Shown here: in pieces, positions 1 to 8,420 of the stretch | Position numbering within the stretch: position 1 is the stretch's first letter | How the letters are laid out: every line of letters begins with the position of its first letter | DNA from: Catellatospora sp. IY07-71 | Lineage (GTDB): Bacteria > Actinomycetota > Actinomycetes > Mycobacteriales > Micromonosporaceae | Reading direction: 5' to 3' | Length of the DNA: 64,000 bases | NCBI RefSeq assembly: GCF_018326265.1 | Contig: NZ_AP023360.1 | Coordinates: 3,525,501 to 3,589,500 of the forward strand | Notes under the pieces: generated by a model | The model's database searches: none | Seen by the model: only the letters and a program-made list of their open reading frames with translations | Told to the model about the DNA's origin: nothing | Position numbers and translations under genes: made by a program

Positions 1-2
1 TT

Positions 3-3000
3 CCGCCGGCCACTCTCGAAGTGACCGGCGTGCTGCAGCTGCTCAGCCTCGTGGTGGCCGAGCAGACCCTGCGCGACGCGAACTGCTTCGACGGCGGGTG
101 GTACCGCCCGGACCGCACCGGCGTGGTGCTCGGGGTCACCGGTCCCACCTCCATCGTGCAGCCGCTGGTCAGCCGCCTGCAGACGCCCGTGCTCAAAGAG
201 GTCGTGCGCAGCTGCGGCCTCACCGACCGCGACGCCGACGAGATCGCCGCCAAGTTCACCAAGGCGTTCGCGCCCTGGCAGGAGAACTCGTTCCCCGGCA
301 TGCTCGGCAACGTCGTCGCCGGCCGCGTGGCCAACCGCTTCGACCTCGGCGGGATCAACTGCACCGTGGACGCCGCCTGCGCCAGCTCGCTGGCCGCACT
401 GCGGATGGCCGTCGACGAGCTGGTCAGCGGCCGCGCCGACCTCATGCTCACCGGCGGCGTCGACGCCGAGAACACCATCCTGATGTACCTGTGCTTCAGC
501 AAGACGCCCGCGTTCAGCCGCACCGACCGGATCCGGCCGTTCGACGAGGACAGCGATGGCACCATGATCGGCGAAGGCCTCGGCATGCTGGCGCTCAAGC
601 GCCTCGCCGACGCCGAACGCGACGGCGACCGGATCTACGCTGTGATCCGCGGCCTCGGCTCCTCCAGCGACGGACGGTTCAAGAGCATCTACGCGCCCCG
701 GCGGGAAGGCCAGGTCACCGCGCTGCGCCGGGCCTACGCCGACGCCGGTCTCACCCCGGCCGACATCGGGCTCATCGAGTGCCACGGCACCGGCACGCCC
801 GTCGGCGACCTCACCGAGCTGTCCGCGCTGCGCGACGTCTACACCGAGGCCGGCGCCGCCGCCGGCACCGTCGCGGTGGGCAGCGTCAAATCGCAGATCG
901 GGCACACCAAGGGCGCCGCAGGCGTGGCGGGCGTCATCAAGTCCGCCCTGGCCCTGCACCAGAAGGTGCTGCCGCCGACCATCAACGTCACCCGGCCCCG
1001 CGCCGCGGCCGGCTTCGACGACTCGCCGTTCTACGTCAACAGCCGGACCCGGCCCTGGATCACCCAGCCCGGCGTCGACCGGCGCCGTGCCGCGGTGTCC
1101 TCGTTCGGGTTCGGCGGCACCAACTTCCACTGCGTCCTCGAGGAGCACCCGGCAGCCGACGCCGCGGCCCTGCACCGCACCGCGCAGGTGCGGCTCTGGC
1201 ACGCACCCACCGTCCCGCAGCTGCTCGACGCGCTGCGCGACGACCCGTACGGCACCGACCCGCAGGACGCCGTGCCCGCCGCGCACGCCCGCATCGCCCT
1301 GGTCAGCCGTGACGACGCCGAACGCGCCGCGCTGCGCGAGACCGCCCGGCAACGGCTCGCCGCCGAGCCCGACCTCGACCGGCTCGATCTGAACAGCGGA
1401 ATCCACTTCCGCCGCGAGGGCGGCGTCCCCGGCCGCGTCGCGGCGCTGTTCGCCGGGCAGGGCAGCCAGTACGTGGGCATGGGCGCCACCGCCGCGCTCG
1501 CGCTGCCGCCCGTCCGCGCGGCGTACGACGCCGCCGCGGCCGCCTCCGACGACGGCGCCCTCGGCCGCGTGGTGTTCCCGCCGCCGGCGTTCGACCCGCA
1601 GGTCTCGCAGGAGCAGGAGGCCGCGCTGCGCGCCACCGACCGCGCCCAGCCCGCCATCGGCGCGCTGTCCGCCGGGCAGTACCGCTACCTGCACGAGCTG
1701 GGCTTCCGCCCCGACGGGGCGCTCGGCCACAGCTTCGGCGAGCTCACCGCGCTGTGGGCGGCCGGCAGCGTCACCGACGCCGACTTCCACCGGCTGGCCC
1801 AGGCCCGCGGCCGCGCCATGGCGCAGCGGCCCGCCGAGCTGACCGACCCGGGCGCGATGGCGGCGCTGGCCACCGACCGCGAACGCGTCGAGAAGCTGCT
1901 CGTCGAACACCCCGACGTGCTGATCTGCAACCTCAACGCGCCCGACCAGACGGTGGTCGGCGGCGGCACGGCCGCCGTCGACGAGGTGCTGGCCGCCTGC
2001 GCCGAGCAGGGCATCACCGCCCGCAAGGTGCCCGTCGCCGCGGCGTTCCACACGCCGTACGTGGCCCACGCGGCCGAGCACTGGGCGCAGGCGCTCGCCC
2101 AGACCGAGCCCGGCGAGCCCGCGTTCCCGGTGTACGCCGACACCGAGGGCGCGGTGTACGGCGCCGACCCGCAGGCCAACCGCGACGTGCTGGTCGGGCA
2201 GCTGACCTCCCGCGTGGCCTTCGAGCCCCGCCTGCGCCAGATGTACGACGAAGGCTTCCGGGTCTTCGTCGAGTTCGGACCGCGCTCGGTGCTGTCCGGC
2301 CTGGTCCGGGCCACCCTCGGCGACCACCCCGACGTGGTCGTCCTCAACGCCGACAACGGGCCGCGCGGCGACGCCGACCGGGCCGTGAAGCAGCTCGCGG
2401 CGCAGCTGGCCGTGCTGGGCATGCCGCTGACCGGCATCAACCGGTACACCGCGCCCGAGATCCACCAACCCACCCGGAAGGGGCTGAGCGTCGAGTTGGA
2501 CGGCATGAACCACATCCCGCAGCAGCGTCGCGACGAGTACCAGGACGCGCTGGACAACGGATACCGCGTCCCCGCACCGCAGGCGGCCGCGACGGACGGA
2601 GCCGCGCCGGTCGCGGCAGCGGTCACCGCCGTGCTCGCCCCGGTCGCGCCCGCCGCCTCGCCCGCCCACCTGGCGACGCTGGCCGGCGAGCACCTGACCA
2701 TGCACGGCCACTTCCTGGCCACCCAGCTGCAGGTCGCCGAGCGGATCGCCGCGCTGCTGCAGCACGAGGTCGCCAACGGGCCGCGCGAGTCGGTGATGGC
2801 CGGCATCGCCGCGCTCACCGAGCACGGCATCGCGATCAGCCAGAGCCACGGGCAGGCCAGCGACGTGCTGCGGGCACTGGCCGGCGCGGGCGACACCCTC
2901 GCCGTGGGCCAGTCGGCGTACGTGGAGACGGACTGGCCCGGCGCGCAGCCGCCCACGGCGGCGGCCGCCTACGTGCCGCCCGCGCCGCGGTTGGCCGACC

Positions 3001-3572
3001 GCACGGCGGCAGCCTTCGCCGTACCGGCCCCGATCCACGCCGCCGCACCGGCCGCCACGGCTCCGCTCAACACCACGGCTCCGCTCAACGCTACGGCTCC
3101 GGCCCAGGCGACGGCTCCGATCGACGCGACGGCTCCCGCCCACCTCACGGGTCCGGGCCACCCGGTGGCCCCGGCCACCGCGACGGCGGCAGCGGCGGCC
3201 ACCGCGTCGGCAGACGTCGCGAACGGCGCGGCACCGGTCCAGCCCGCGGCCGAGACCGGCGGCGACGTGCGCGGCGTCCTGCTCGAGATCGTCGCCGACA
3301 AGACCGGATACCCCGCCGACATGCTCGACGCCACCATGGACATCGAGGCGGACCTCGGCATCGACTCCATCAAGCGGGTCGAGATCATGTCCACGCTGGC
3401 CAACCGCTTCCCGGACGCCCGGACCATCACCCCGGAGAGCCTGGCCGCCACGCGTACGCTCGACGACATCATCGCGGTGGTCACCGCCGCCCAGGGCGGC
3501 GCACCGGGGGAGGCGGGCACCTCCCCAAAAGCCCTCGCGGCCCTGTCGTCGAGCAGCGGGCCGGCCGCCTGA
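3..3572 (+). CDS. pfaA: PfaA-like PUFA/secondary-lipid synthase, KS-AT-ACP part (5' partial)
   Basis: The reading frame is open from the first bases, so the N-terminus lies outside the window. Order: ketosynthase with catalytic Cys in DAACASS (nt 378-380) and His motifs ECHGTGT and IGHTKG; acyltransferase with FAGQGSQ and the nucleophile motif GHSFGE (near nt 1725); a helical stretch; an Ala/Pro/Thr linker; one acyl carrier protein with GIDSIKR (phosphopantetheine Ser at nt 3366-3368). KS signatures such as CFSKTPAFS and GRFKSIYAPR are those of PfaA of polyunsaturated fatty acid synthases rather than ordinary type I PKS. Known PfaA proteins carry several tandem ACPs and continue into KR-DH in one chain. 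Here only one ACP is seen and the frame stops at 3570-3572, while KR-DH follows in the -1 frame. This suggests programmed frameshifting, a sequencing indel or a true split. It probably makes the acyl tail for the downstream NRPS. Confidence 0.88.
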   Translation, partial: PPATLEVTGVLQLLSLVVAEQTLRDANCFDGGWYRPDRTGVVLGVTGPTSIVQPLVSRLQTPVLKEVVRSCGLTDRDADEIAAKFTKAFAPWQENSFPGMLGNVVAGRVANRFDLGGINCTVDAACASSLAALRMAVDELVSGRADLMLTGGVDAENTILMYLCFSKTPAFSRTDRIRPFDEDSDGTMIGEGLGMLALKRLADAERDGDRIYAVIRGLGSSSDGRFKSIYAPRREGQVTALRRAYADAGLTPADIGLIECHGTGTPVGDLTELSALRDVYTEAGAAAGTVAVGSVKSQIGHTKGAAGVAGVIKSALALHQKVLPPTINVTRPRAAAGFDDSPFYVNSRTRPWITQPGVDRRRAAVSSFGFGGTNFHCVLEEHPAADAAALHRTAQVRLWHAPTVPQLLDALRDDPYGTDPQDAVPAAHARIALVSRDDAERAALRETARQRLAAEPDLDRLDLNSGIHFRREGGVPGRVAALFAGQGSQYVGMGATAALALPPVRAAYDAAAAASDDGALGRVVFPPPAFDPQVSQEQEAALRATDRAQPAIGALSAGQYRYLHELGFRPDGALGHSFGELTALWAAGSVTDADFHRLAQARGRAMAQRPAELTDPGAMAALATDRERVEKLLVEHPDVLICNLNAPDQTVVGGGTAAVDEVLAACAEQGITARKVPVAAAFHTPYVAHAAEHWAQALAQTEPGEPAFPVYADTEGAVYGADPQANRDVLVGQLTSRVAFEPRLRQMYDEGFRVFVEFGPRSVLSGLVRATLGDHPDVVVLNADNGPRGDADRAVKQLAAQLAVLGMPLTGINRYTAPEIHQPTRKGLSVELDGMNHIPQQRRDEYQDALDNGYRVPAPQAAATDGAAPVAAAVTAVLAPVAPAASPAHLATLAGEHLTMHGHFLATQLQVAERIAALLQHEVANGPRESVMAGIAALTEHGIAISQSHGQASDVLRALAGAGDTLAVGQSAYVETDWPGAQPPTAAAAYVPPAPRLADRTAAAFAVPAPIHAAAPAATAPLNTTAPLNATAPAQATAPIDATAPAHLTGPGHPVAPATATAAAAATASADVANGAAPVQPAAETGGDVRGVLLEIVADKTGYPADMLDATMDIEADLGIDSIKRVEIMSTLANRFPDARTITPESLAATRTLDDIIAVVTAAQGGAPGEAGTSPKALAALSSSSGPAA
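3057..3182 (+). repeat. Seven imperfect 18-bp tandem repeats coding a TAP-rich linker
   Basis: Seven consecutive six-codon units begin at 3057, 3075, 3093, 3111, 3129, 3147 and 3165 and encode TAPLNT, TAPLNA, TAPAQA, TAPIDA, TAPAHL, TGPGHP and VAPATA. The first five start with ACGGCTCC. They lie between the helical region after the acyltransferase and the single ACP, so they form a flexible interdomain tether. Such repeats can vary in number by slippage without changing frame. Confidence 0.8.
3506..3563 (+). promoter_or_regulatory. Candidate programmed -1 ribosomal frameshift signal
   Basis: In the KS-AT-ACP frame the codons read tcC CCA AAA, giving the slippery heptamer C-CCA-AAA (3524-3530), which fits X-XXY-YYZ. 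A Shine-Dalgarno-like GGGGGAGG (3506-3513) lies 10 nt upstream. A GC hairpin CGGCCC/GGGCCG (3538-3543 with 3558-3563) starts 7 nt downstream. Slipping back one base moves translation exactly into the frame encoding KR-DH, which has no convincing start codon or ribosome site of its own. The layout resembles dnaX-type bacterial frameshifting. The purine run can also pair with CCTCCCC (3520-3526), and hairpins are common in such GC-rich DNA. A homopolymer sequencing error is the main alternative. Confidence 0.5.
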
Positions 3573-5782
3573 TCGACCTCCCGCCGCCGGACCGGCTCGC
3601 CGCCGCCTACGGCACCGACCCGCAGGCGCTGGTGCTGGGCGGCGACGGCACCATCGCTCGGCGGCTGCGCGACAGCGGCTGGCACGTGCACACCGAGCCC
3701 GCCGACGTCGACCAGCTGCGGCTGGTGCTCGTCGAGCTGCCCGCCACCGCCGCCGACCCGCAGGCTGCTACCGGCGTGCTGGCGGACACGCTCGCCCTCG
3801 CCGGGCGCTACCAGCCCGTGCTGGAGCGGGCCGGCGGGCGGGCGGCGTTCGTCACCCTCACCCGGCTGGACGGGGCGTTCGGCCTGGAGGACGCCGACGG
3901 CCCGGCGGCCGTGCTCGGCGCCGTCACCGGCCTGGTCAAGACGCTCGCGATCGAGGCGCCGGAGCTGTTCTGCCGCGCGCTGGACATCGCCCCCGACATC
4001 TCCGCCGACGACTGCGCCGAACTGGTGCTCGCCGAACTCGCCGATCCGCGTCGGGACTTGCTCCAGGTCGCCCACCTCGCGGGCCGTCGGCGCACACCGG
4101 CCAGCACACCCCTGGCCGTCCCGCCCGCCGCGGGACCGGCGGTCGGCCCGGACGACCTGATCGTCGTCACCGGCGGCGGCCGCGGCATCACCGCCCACTG
4201 CGCCACCGCGCTGGCCGAACGCACCGGTTGCGGCCTGATCCTGCTCGGCCGCAGCCCGCTGCCCGACGAACCGGCCTGGGCGCACGGCATCCCCGACGAC
4301 CGGCTGCGGGCCGCGATCGTCGCCCAGCACCGCGCCGCCGGTCGGCAGCCCAGCCCGCGCGAGGTGGAGGCCGAGTTCCGCGGCCTGGCCGCCGCGCGTG
4401 AGGTCCGGGCGACGCTCGCCGCGATCCGGGCCACCGGGGCCGCTGCCGAGTACGCCGTCGCCGACGTCGCCGACACCGAGTCGGTGCGGGCCGCCCTGGC
4501 ACCCCACCGCGACCGGATCACCGGTTTCGTACACGGCGCGGGCGTACTCGCCGACCAGCGCATCGCCGACAAGGCACCTGGCGACGCCGCCCGCGTGCTC
4601 GCCCCGAAGGTGCACGGCTGGTTCGCGGTGCTCGCCGCGCTCGACCTGGACCGGCTGCGCCACGTCGCGGCCTTCTCCTCCATCGCCGGCTGGCGGGGCA
4701 ACGCCGGCCAGGCCGACTACGCCATGGCCAACGAGGCGCTCAACCGGCTGGCCGCGGCACTGCACCGCACCCGCGACGGCATCAACACCGTCGCGCTGAA
4801 CTGGGGCGCGTGGGCCGGTGGCATGGTCACCCCGGAACTGGCGCGCCTGTTCACCGAACGCGGCGTGCCGCTCATCCCCGTCGACGAGGGCGTACGCGTC
4901 TTCACCGACCGGATGACCGCCCCCGCCGCCGACCGGATCGTCATCGTCGGACCGGACGCGCCGCTGACCGGCCCCGCGCCCGCCGGACCCACCGGCGGCC
5001 CGGTCGACCGCAGCCTGGCGCCGCTGTCGGCCGACCCGGCGGTCCTCGCCCACGCGATCGACGGCAAGCCGGTCCTGCCGATGACCGGCGCGCTCGGCGC
5101 CATGCTCAACGTGGCCGACCCCACGGCACACGCCGCCCGGCAGATCGTCGTCTACCGCGGCGTGGTCCTCGGCGAATCCGGCCCAGCTGAGCTGCGCTTC
5201 GAGACCACCGGCACCGACGGCGGCACCGAGGTCACGGTCCGCGACGAGAGCGGACGCCCACGCTACCGGGCAGAACTGCTGACCACACCACCCGCGGCGG
5301 CACCGGCCCGGCACGGGCTGCCCGCCCTCGACGGCGGCGCAGCGATCGACGTCTACACCGACGGGACCCTGTTCCACGGCCCGGCGCTGCAGGGCATCCG
5401 CCGGCTGCTCGCCGACGACGACACCGGCCTGATCACCGCCTGCCGCCTGCACGACCCCGGCCTCGGCTGCGGCGCCTACGGCACCGCGGACTATCAGCCC
5501 GCCCTGCTGGATCTGCTGCTGCAGAGCCTGTCGGTATGGGTCCGCCGCCACCACGGCGTGAGCAGCCTGCCCAGCCGTGCCGCCGGATTGCGGCTCTACC
5601 ACCGGCTGCCCGACGACACCCCGTTCTACGCGATCGTCGAGAACGTCGTGTCCGAAGGCAGCGTCCACCGCGCCACCCTCGTCGCCTGCGCCGAGGACGG
5701 CACCGTGCTCGCGGTCTTCGACGACCTCGAAGCGGTCGGCGCGGCGGCGCTCAACGACAAGTTCCGGGTGACGGCCCGATGA
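3530..5782 (+). CDS. PfaA-like synthase, KR-DH part (-1 frame continuation)
   Basis: The frame runs into the preceding gene without a stop, and the coordinates start where a -1 slip would enter it. If translated separately, the first usable start is GTG at 3632, which has no clear ribosome site. Ketoreductase: nucleotide-binding TGGGRGIT near nt 4174 and the FSSIAG...YAMAN catalytic region near nt 4675-4730. Dehydratase: HAIDGKPVLP fits HxxxGxxxxP (near nt 5053), and FHGPALQG is a second DH motif. KR-DH is the normal C-terminal half of PfaA, so the product reduces and dehydrates beta-ketoacyl chains bound to the ACP encoded just upstream. It overlaps the next start by 4 bp. Confidence 0.85.
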   Translation, partial: SPRGPVVEQRAGRLIDLPPPDRLAAAYGTDPQALVLGGDGTIARRLRDSGWHVHTEPADVDQLRLVLVELPATAADPQAATGVLADTLALAGRYQPVLERAGGRAAFVTLTRLDGAFGLEDADGPAAVLGAVTGLVKTLAIEAPELFCRALDIAPDISADDCAELVLAELADPRRDLLQVAHLAGRRRTPASTPLAVPPAAGPAVGPDDLIVVTGGGRGITAHCATALAERTGCGLILLGRSPLPDEPAWAHGIPDDRLRAAIVAQHRAAGRQPSPREVEAEFRGLAAAREVRATLAAIRATGAAAEYAVADVADTESVRAALAPHRDRITGFVHGAGVLADQRIADKAPGDAARVLAPKVHGWFAVLAALDLDRLRHVAAFSSIAGWRGNAGQADYAMANEALNRLAAALHRTRDGINTVALNWGAWAGGMVTPELARLFTERGVPLIPVDEGVRVFTDRMTAPAADRIVIVGPDAPLTGPAPAGPTGGPVDRSLAPLSADPAVLAHAIDGKPVLPMTGALGAMLNVADPTAHAARQIVVYRGVVLGESGPAELRFETTGTDGGTEVTVRDESGRPRYRAELLTTPPAAAPARHGLPALDGGAAIDVYTDGTLFHGPALQGIRRLLADDDTGLITACRLHDPGLGCGAYGTADYQPALLDLLLQSLSVWVRRHHGVSSLPSRAAGLRLYHRLPDDTPFYAIVENVVSEGSVHRATLVACAEDGTVLAVFDDLEAVGAAALNDKFRVTAR

Positions 5783-6615
5783 GGACGGACATGCAGCCCC
5801 ACGGCGAGACGATCGTCCTTGACGAGGACGTCGCACCCGCGCACCGGCCCGCGATCCCGGCCGCCGGGCGGCTCGGCTCCGCCGTTGCGCGTGCCCACCT
5901 GGCCGCGCTCAGCGCCCACCACGCCGTGCAGGAACGGGTCCTGCGCGAGCTGGAAGCCGCCGCCGCATCCGGTCCGGCCGCCGCATCCGGTCCCGCCGGC
6001 GCGTCCGGTCCTGCCGCCGGGCGGCCGATCCTCGACGAGGCCGACCTGCTGGAGTTCGCCATCGGCAAGGCCGCCAACGTCTTCGGCCCCCGGTTCGCGC
6101 CGGTCGACGAGCTGCCCGGCCGGACCCGGCTGCCCGCACCGCCGTTCCTGTTCGCCTCCCGCGTCACCCGGCTGGAGGGCACGACCGGCGAGTTCGGACC
6201 GGCGGCGATCACCGTCGAGTACGACATCCCGCACGACGCCTGGTTCGCCGTCGACGGCGACGTCTCGATCGGTCTGGCCACCGAGGCCGGGCAGAGCTGC
6301 ATGCTGCTGGCCGCGTACCTCGGCGTGGACCTGGACCGCCCGGCGGAGCGCTTCTTCCGGCTGCTCGGCGGCGACGCCGTGTTCCACGGCCCGCGGCCGC
6401 GCACCGGGCAGACCCTGCGCTACGACACCGAGATCGAGAGCTTCACCGCGCTGGGCGACAACCTCGTCTTCGCGTTCCGGACCACCTGCCACGCGGGCGA
6501 CCAGCCGGTCTTCGCCCTGCACGGTGCCCGCGCCGGGTTCTTCACCCGGGAGGCGCTGGACGCCGCCGGGGGATCGTCAGCTCACCCGCCGACCGCAGAC
6601 GCACCGAGGCCATGA
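5779..6615 (+). CDS. PfaC-like FabA-type dehydratase, N-terminal (non-catalytic) hot-dog half
   Basis: This 278-aa product starts at ATG 5779 within the ATGA overlap with the KR-DH gene. Residues from about 85 on match the first half of a PfaC double hot-dog dehydratase, with EYDIPHDAWF and the following Gly/Glu-rich helix. It lacks the active-site HFxxDP motif. That motif is in the next gene, so one DH unit seems to be split between two polypeptides that must assemble. The N-terminal 80 residues are a low-complexity helical/linker segment with ASGPAA repeats. The expected role is dehydration or isomerisation in polyene chain building together with the 6612-8420 product. Confidence 0.75.
   Translation: MRTDMQPHGETIVLDEDVAPAHRPAIPAAGRLGSAVARAHLAALSAHHAVQERVLRELEAAAASGPAAASGPAGASGPAAGRPILDEADLLEFAIGKAANVFGPRFAPVDELPGRTRLPAPPFLFASRVTRLEGTTGEFGPAAITVEYDIPHDAWFAVDGDVSIGLATEAGQSCMLLAAYLGVDLDRPAERFFRLLGGDAVFHGPRPRTGQTLRYDTEIESFTALGDNLVFAFRTTCHAGDQPVFALHGARAGFFTREALDAAGGSSAHPPTADAPRP
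5965..6018 (+). repeat. Three 18-bp tandem repeats coding ASGPA(A/G)
   Basis: Three six-codon units (5965-5982, 5983-6000, 6001-6018) encode ASGPAA, ASGPAG and ASGPAA ahead of the hot-dog domain. They have the same 18-bp period as the linker in the upstream synthase gene but a different sequence. Confidence 0.75.
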
Positions 6616-8420
6616 CCCCCGGCTGGTTCAAGCCACTGGCCCGCACCGACCGCACCCGGCTGGACCGCGCCGCGCTCGAACAGCTCGCGGCGGGCGACTG
6701 CGCGCAGGTGTTCGGCCCGGCCTGGCGGCAGGGCACCGGCGCCGAGCGCCTGAACCCCGCGATCCGGCTGCCCCACGGCCGGCTGCTGGTGCTCGACGAA
6801 GTCACCGGGATCGACCGCACCGGCGGCCCGCGCCGCCTCGGCCGGATCGAGGCCGTGCAGCGGATCAGCCCCGACGACTGGTACTTCGCCTGCCACTTCC
6901 CCGGCGACCCGCTGCTGCCCGGCTCGCTCATCGTGGAGGGGGCCGCGCAGGTCCTGCAGACGTACGCCATGTTCCTGGGCCTGCACCTGGTCTTCCCCGA
7001 CGCGGAGTTCCAGCCGGTCGCGGGCCGTCCCGGCACTCTGACCATGCGCGGGCAGGTGACCCCGGCGTCGTCCCGGCTGCGCTACGTCGCCGAGGTCACC
7101 GAAATCGACCTGCTCCCGCGCCCGACCGTCGTCGCCGACATCACCTGCTACGACGGCGACCGGGCCGTGGTGCGGATCCACGACTTCGCGCTGCAGGTGC
7201 GCGAGCGCCCCGGCACCGCCTACCGGCCCGAGGCAGGAGGCCGCCCGGCCCGCTTCCTCGGCAGGCGCAACGCCGCCGGTGATCCGTCGCTGGTCAACGA
7301 GTTCCACCTGGCGCACATCTGCCTGGGCGACCTGCCCACCGGGATGGGTCCCGAGTTCGCCGTCTACGACGGTCGGCGCAGCCCGCGCGGCGCCAACGGC
7401 GACTTCAAGTACGTCGACCGGATCATGTCGCTGGAGGGTTCCCGCGACGCCGTCGCCGACGGCGCCCGCATGGTGTCGGAGTACGACTCCGCCCCGGATT
7501 CCTGGTACTACCACGAGTCCGGGACCGCCGACATGCCCAACTGCGTGCTCATGGAGACCTCGCTGCAGGCCGCCGCGCTCACCACCGCGTACCTGGGCTC
7601 GATCCTCGGCGACCCGGACGAGACCTACTCGATCCGCAACCTCAACGGGACCGCCACGGTCCTGCGCGACGTGGACCTGCGCGGGCGCACCGTGCGCCAC
7701 GAGTCCACGCTGCTGTCCACCCAGCGGCTCGCGGGGGTCATCCTGCAGGACCTCGCCTACACCCTGACCGTCGGCGGCGAGCCCTTCTACCAGGGCCAGT
7801 CGCTGTTCGGCTACTTCAACGACGCGGCACTGGCCAACCAGACCGGGCTCGACGGCGGCCGCCTCGTCCCGCCGTGGCTGGACGCCCACCCGGCGGCCGA
7901 CGCCCAGCGCATCGACATCGCGGGCGACCCCGGCTGGCGGCGCCCGCGCCCCGGCGACGGCCTGCACCTGGGCCACGGCCGCCTCGCCCTGATCGACGAC
8001 GCGGTGCTGGTCCCCGGCGGCGGCACGCACGGCCGCGGCTACGTGCTGGCCCGCCGCCGCATCGACCCCGCCGACTGGTACTTCGCCCGGCACTTCTACC
8101 TGGACCCGGTGATGCCCGGCTCGCTCGGCGTCGAGGCGATCCTGCAGGCCCTGCAGGTGTACGTCATGCGCAGCGGCCTGGCCGACGGCCTCGGCCCGGC
8201 CCGTTTCGTCCGCCCGGCCGGCGTCCCGATGACGTGGCGATACCGCGGCCAGATCCTGCGGGAGGACCCGGAGATGTTGTTCGACCTGCACGTCAGCGAC
8301 GTCCGGCAGGACGACGCCGGCCTGGTCGTCGTCGCCGACGCGAACGTGTGGAAACGCGGCCTGCGCATCTACGAGGTCAGCGGCGTCGCGCTGGCGGTGC
8401 GCCCGGACGGTGCGGCGTGA
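6612..8420 (+). CDS. PfaC-like tandem FabA-type dehydratase (three hot-dog units)
   Basis: 602 aa, starting at ATG 6612 inside the stop of the previous gene. Three hot-dog units can be seen. The first is catalytic, with [18 protein letters not shown] (about residues 95-112). The second is a non-catalytic N-half with [11 protein letters not shown] and [12 protein letters not shown]. The third is catalytic, with [19 protein letters not shown] (about residues 488-506). Together with the preceding gene this gives two complete PfaC-type double hot-dog dehydratases. The KS-CLF part of a normal PfaC is absent here and may lie upstream of the window. It dehydrates or isomerises hydroxyacyl-ACP to set double bonds. 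Confidence 0.82.
   Translation: MTPGWFKPLARTDRTRLDRAALEQLAAGDCAQVFGPAWRQGTGAERLNPAIRLPHGRLLVLDEVTGIDRTGGPRRLGRIEAVQRISPDDWYFACHFPGDPLLPGSLIVEGAAQVLQTYAMFLGLHLVFPDAEFQPVAGRPGTLTMRGQVTPASSRLRYVAEVTEIDLLPRPTVVADITCYDGDRAVVRIHDFALQVRERPGTAYRPEAGGRPARFLGRRNAAGDPSLVNEFHLAHICLGDLPTGMGPEFAVYDGRRSPRGANGDFKYVDRIMSLEGSRDAVADGARMVSEYDSAPDSWYYHESGTADMPNCVLMETSLQAAALTTAYLGSILGDPDETYSIRNLNGTATVLRDVDLRGRTVRHESTLLSTQRLAGVILQDLAYTLTVGGEPFYQGQSLFGYFNDAALANQTGLDGGRLVPPWLDAHPAADAQRIDIAGDPGWRRPRPGDGLHLGHGRLALIDDAVLVPGGGTHGRGYVLARRRIDPADWYFARHFYLDPVMPGSLGVEAILQALQVYVMRSGLADGLGPARFVRPAGVPMTWRYRGQILREDPEMLFDLHVSDVRQDDAGLVVVADANVWKRGLRIYEVSGVALAVRPDGAA

Noticed and set aside
3632-5782. KR-DH as an independently started gene at GTG 3632
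   Set aside because: Not fully excluded, but no ribosome site precedes it and the start would cut into residues that look coding; continuation in the -1 frame explains the data better.
2969-5836. 955-aa open frame on the - strand across the KR-DH gene
   Set aside because: It is the complement of a clear synthase gene in GC-rich DNA and shows low-complexity Gly/Arg/Val composition without domains. The same applies to the 1,284-, 1,463- and 1,680-aa antisense frames over the NRPSs.
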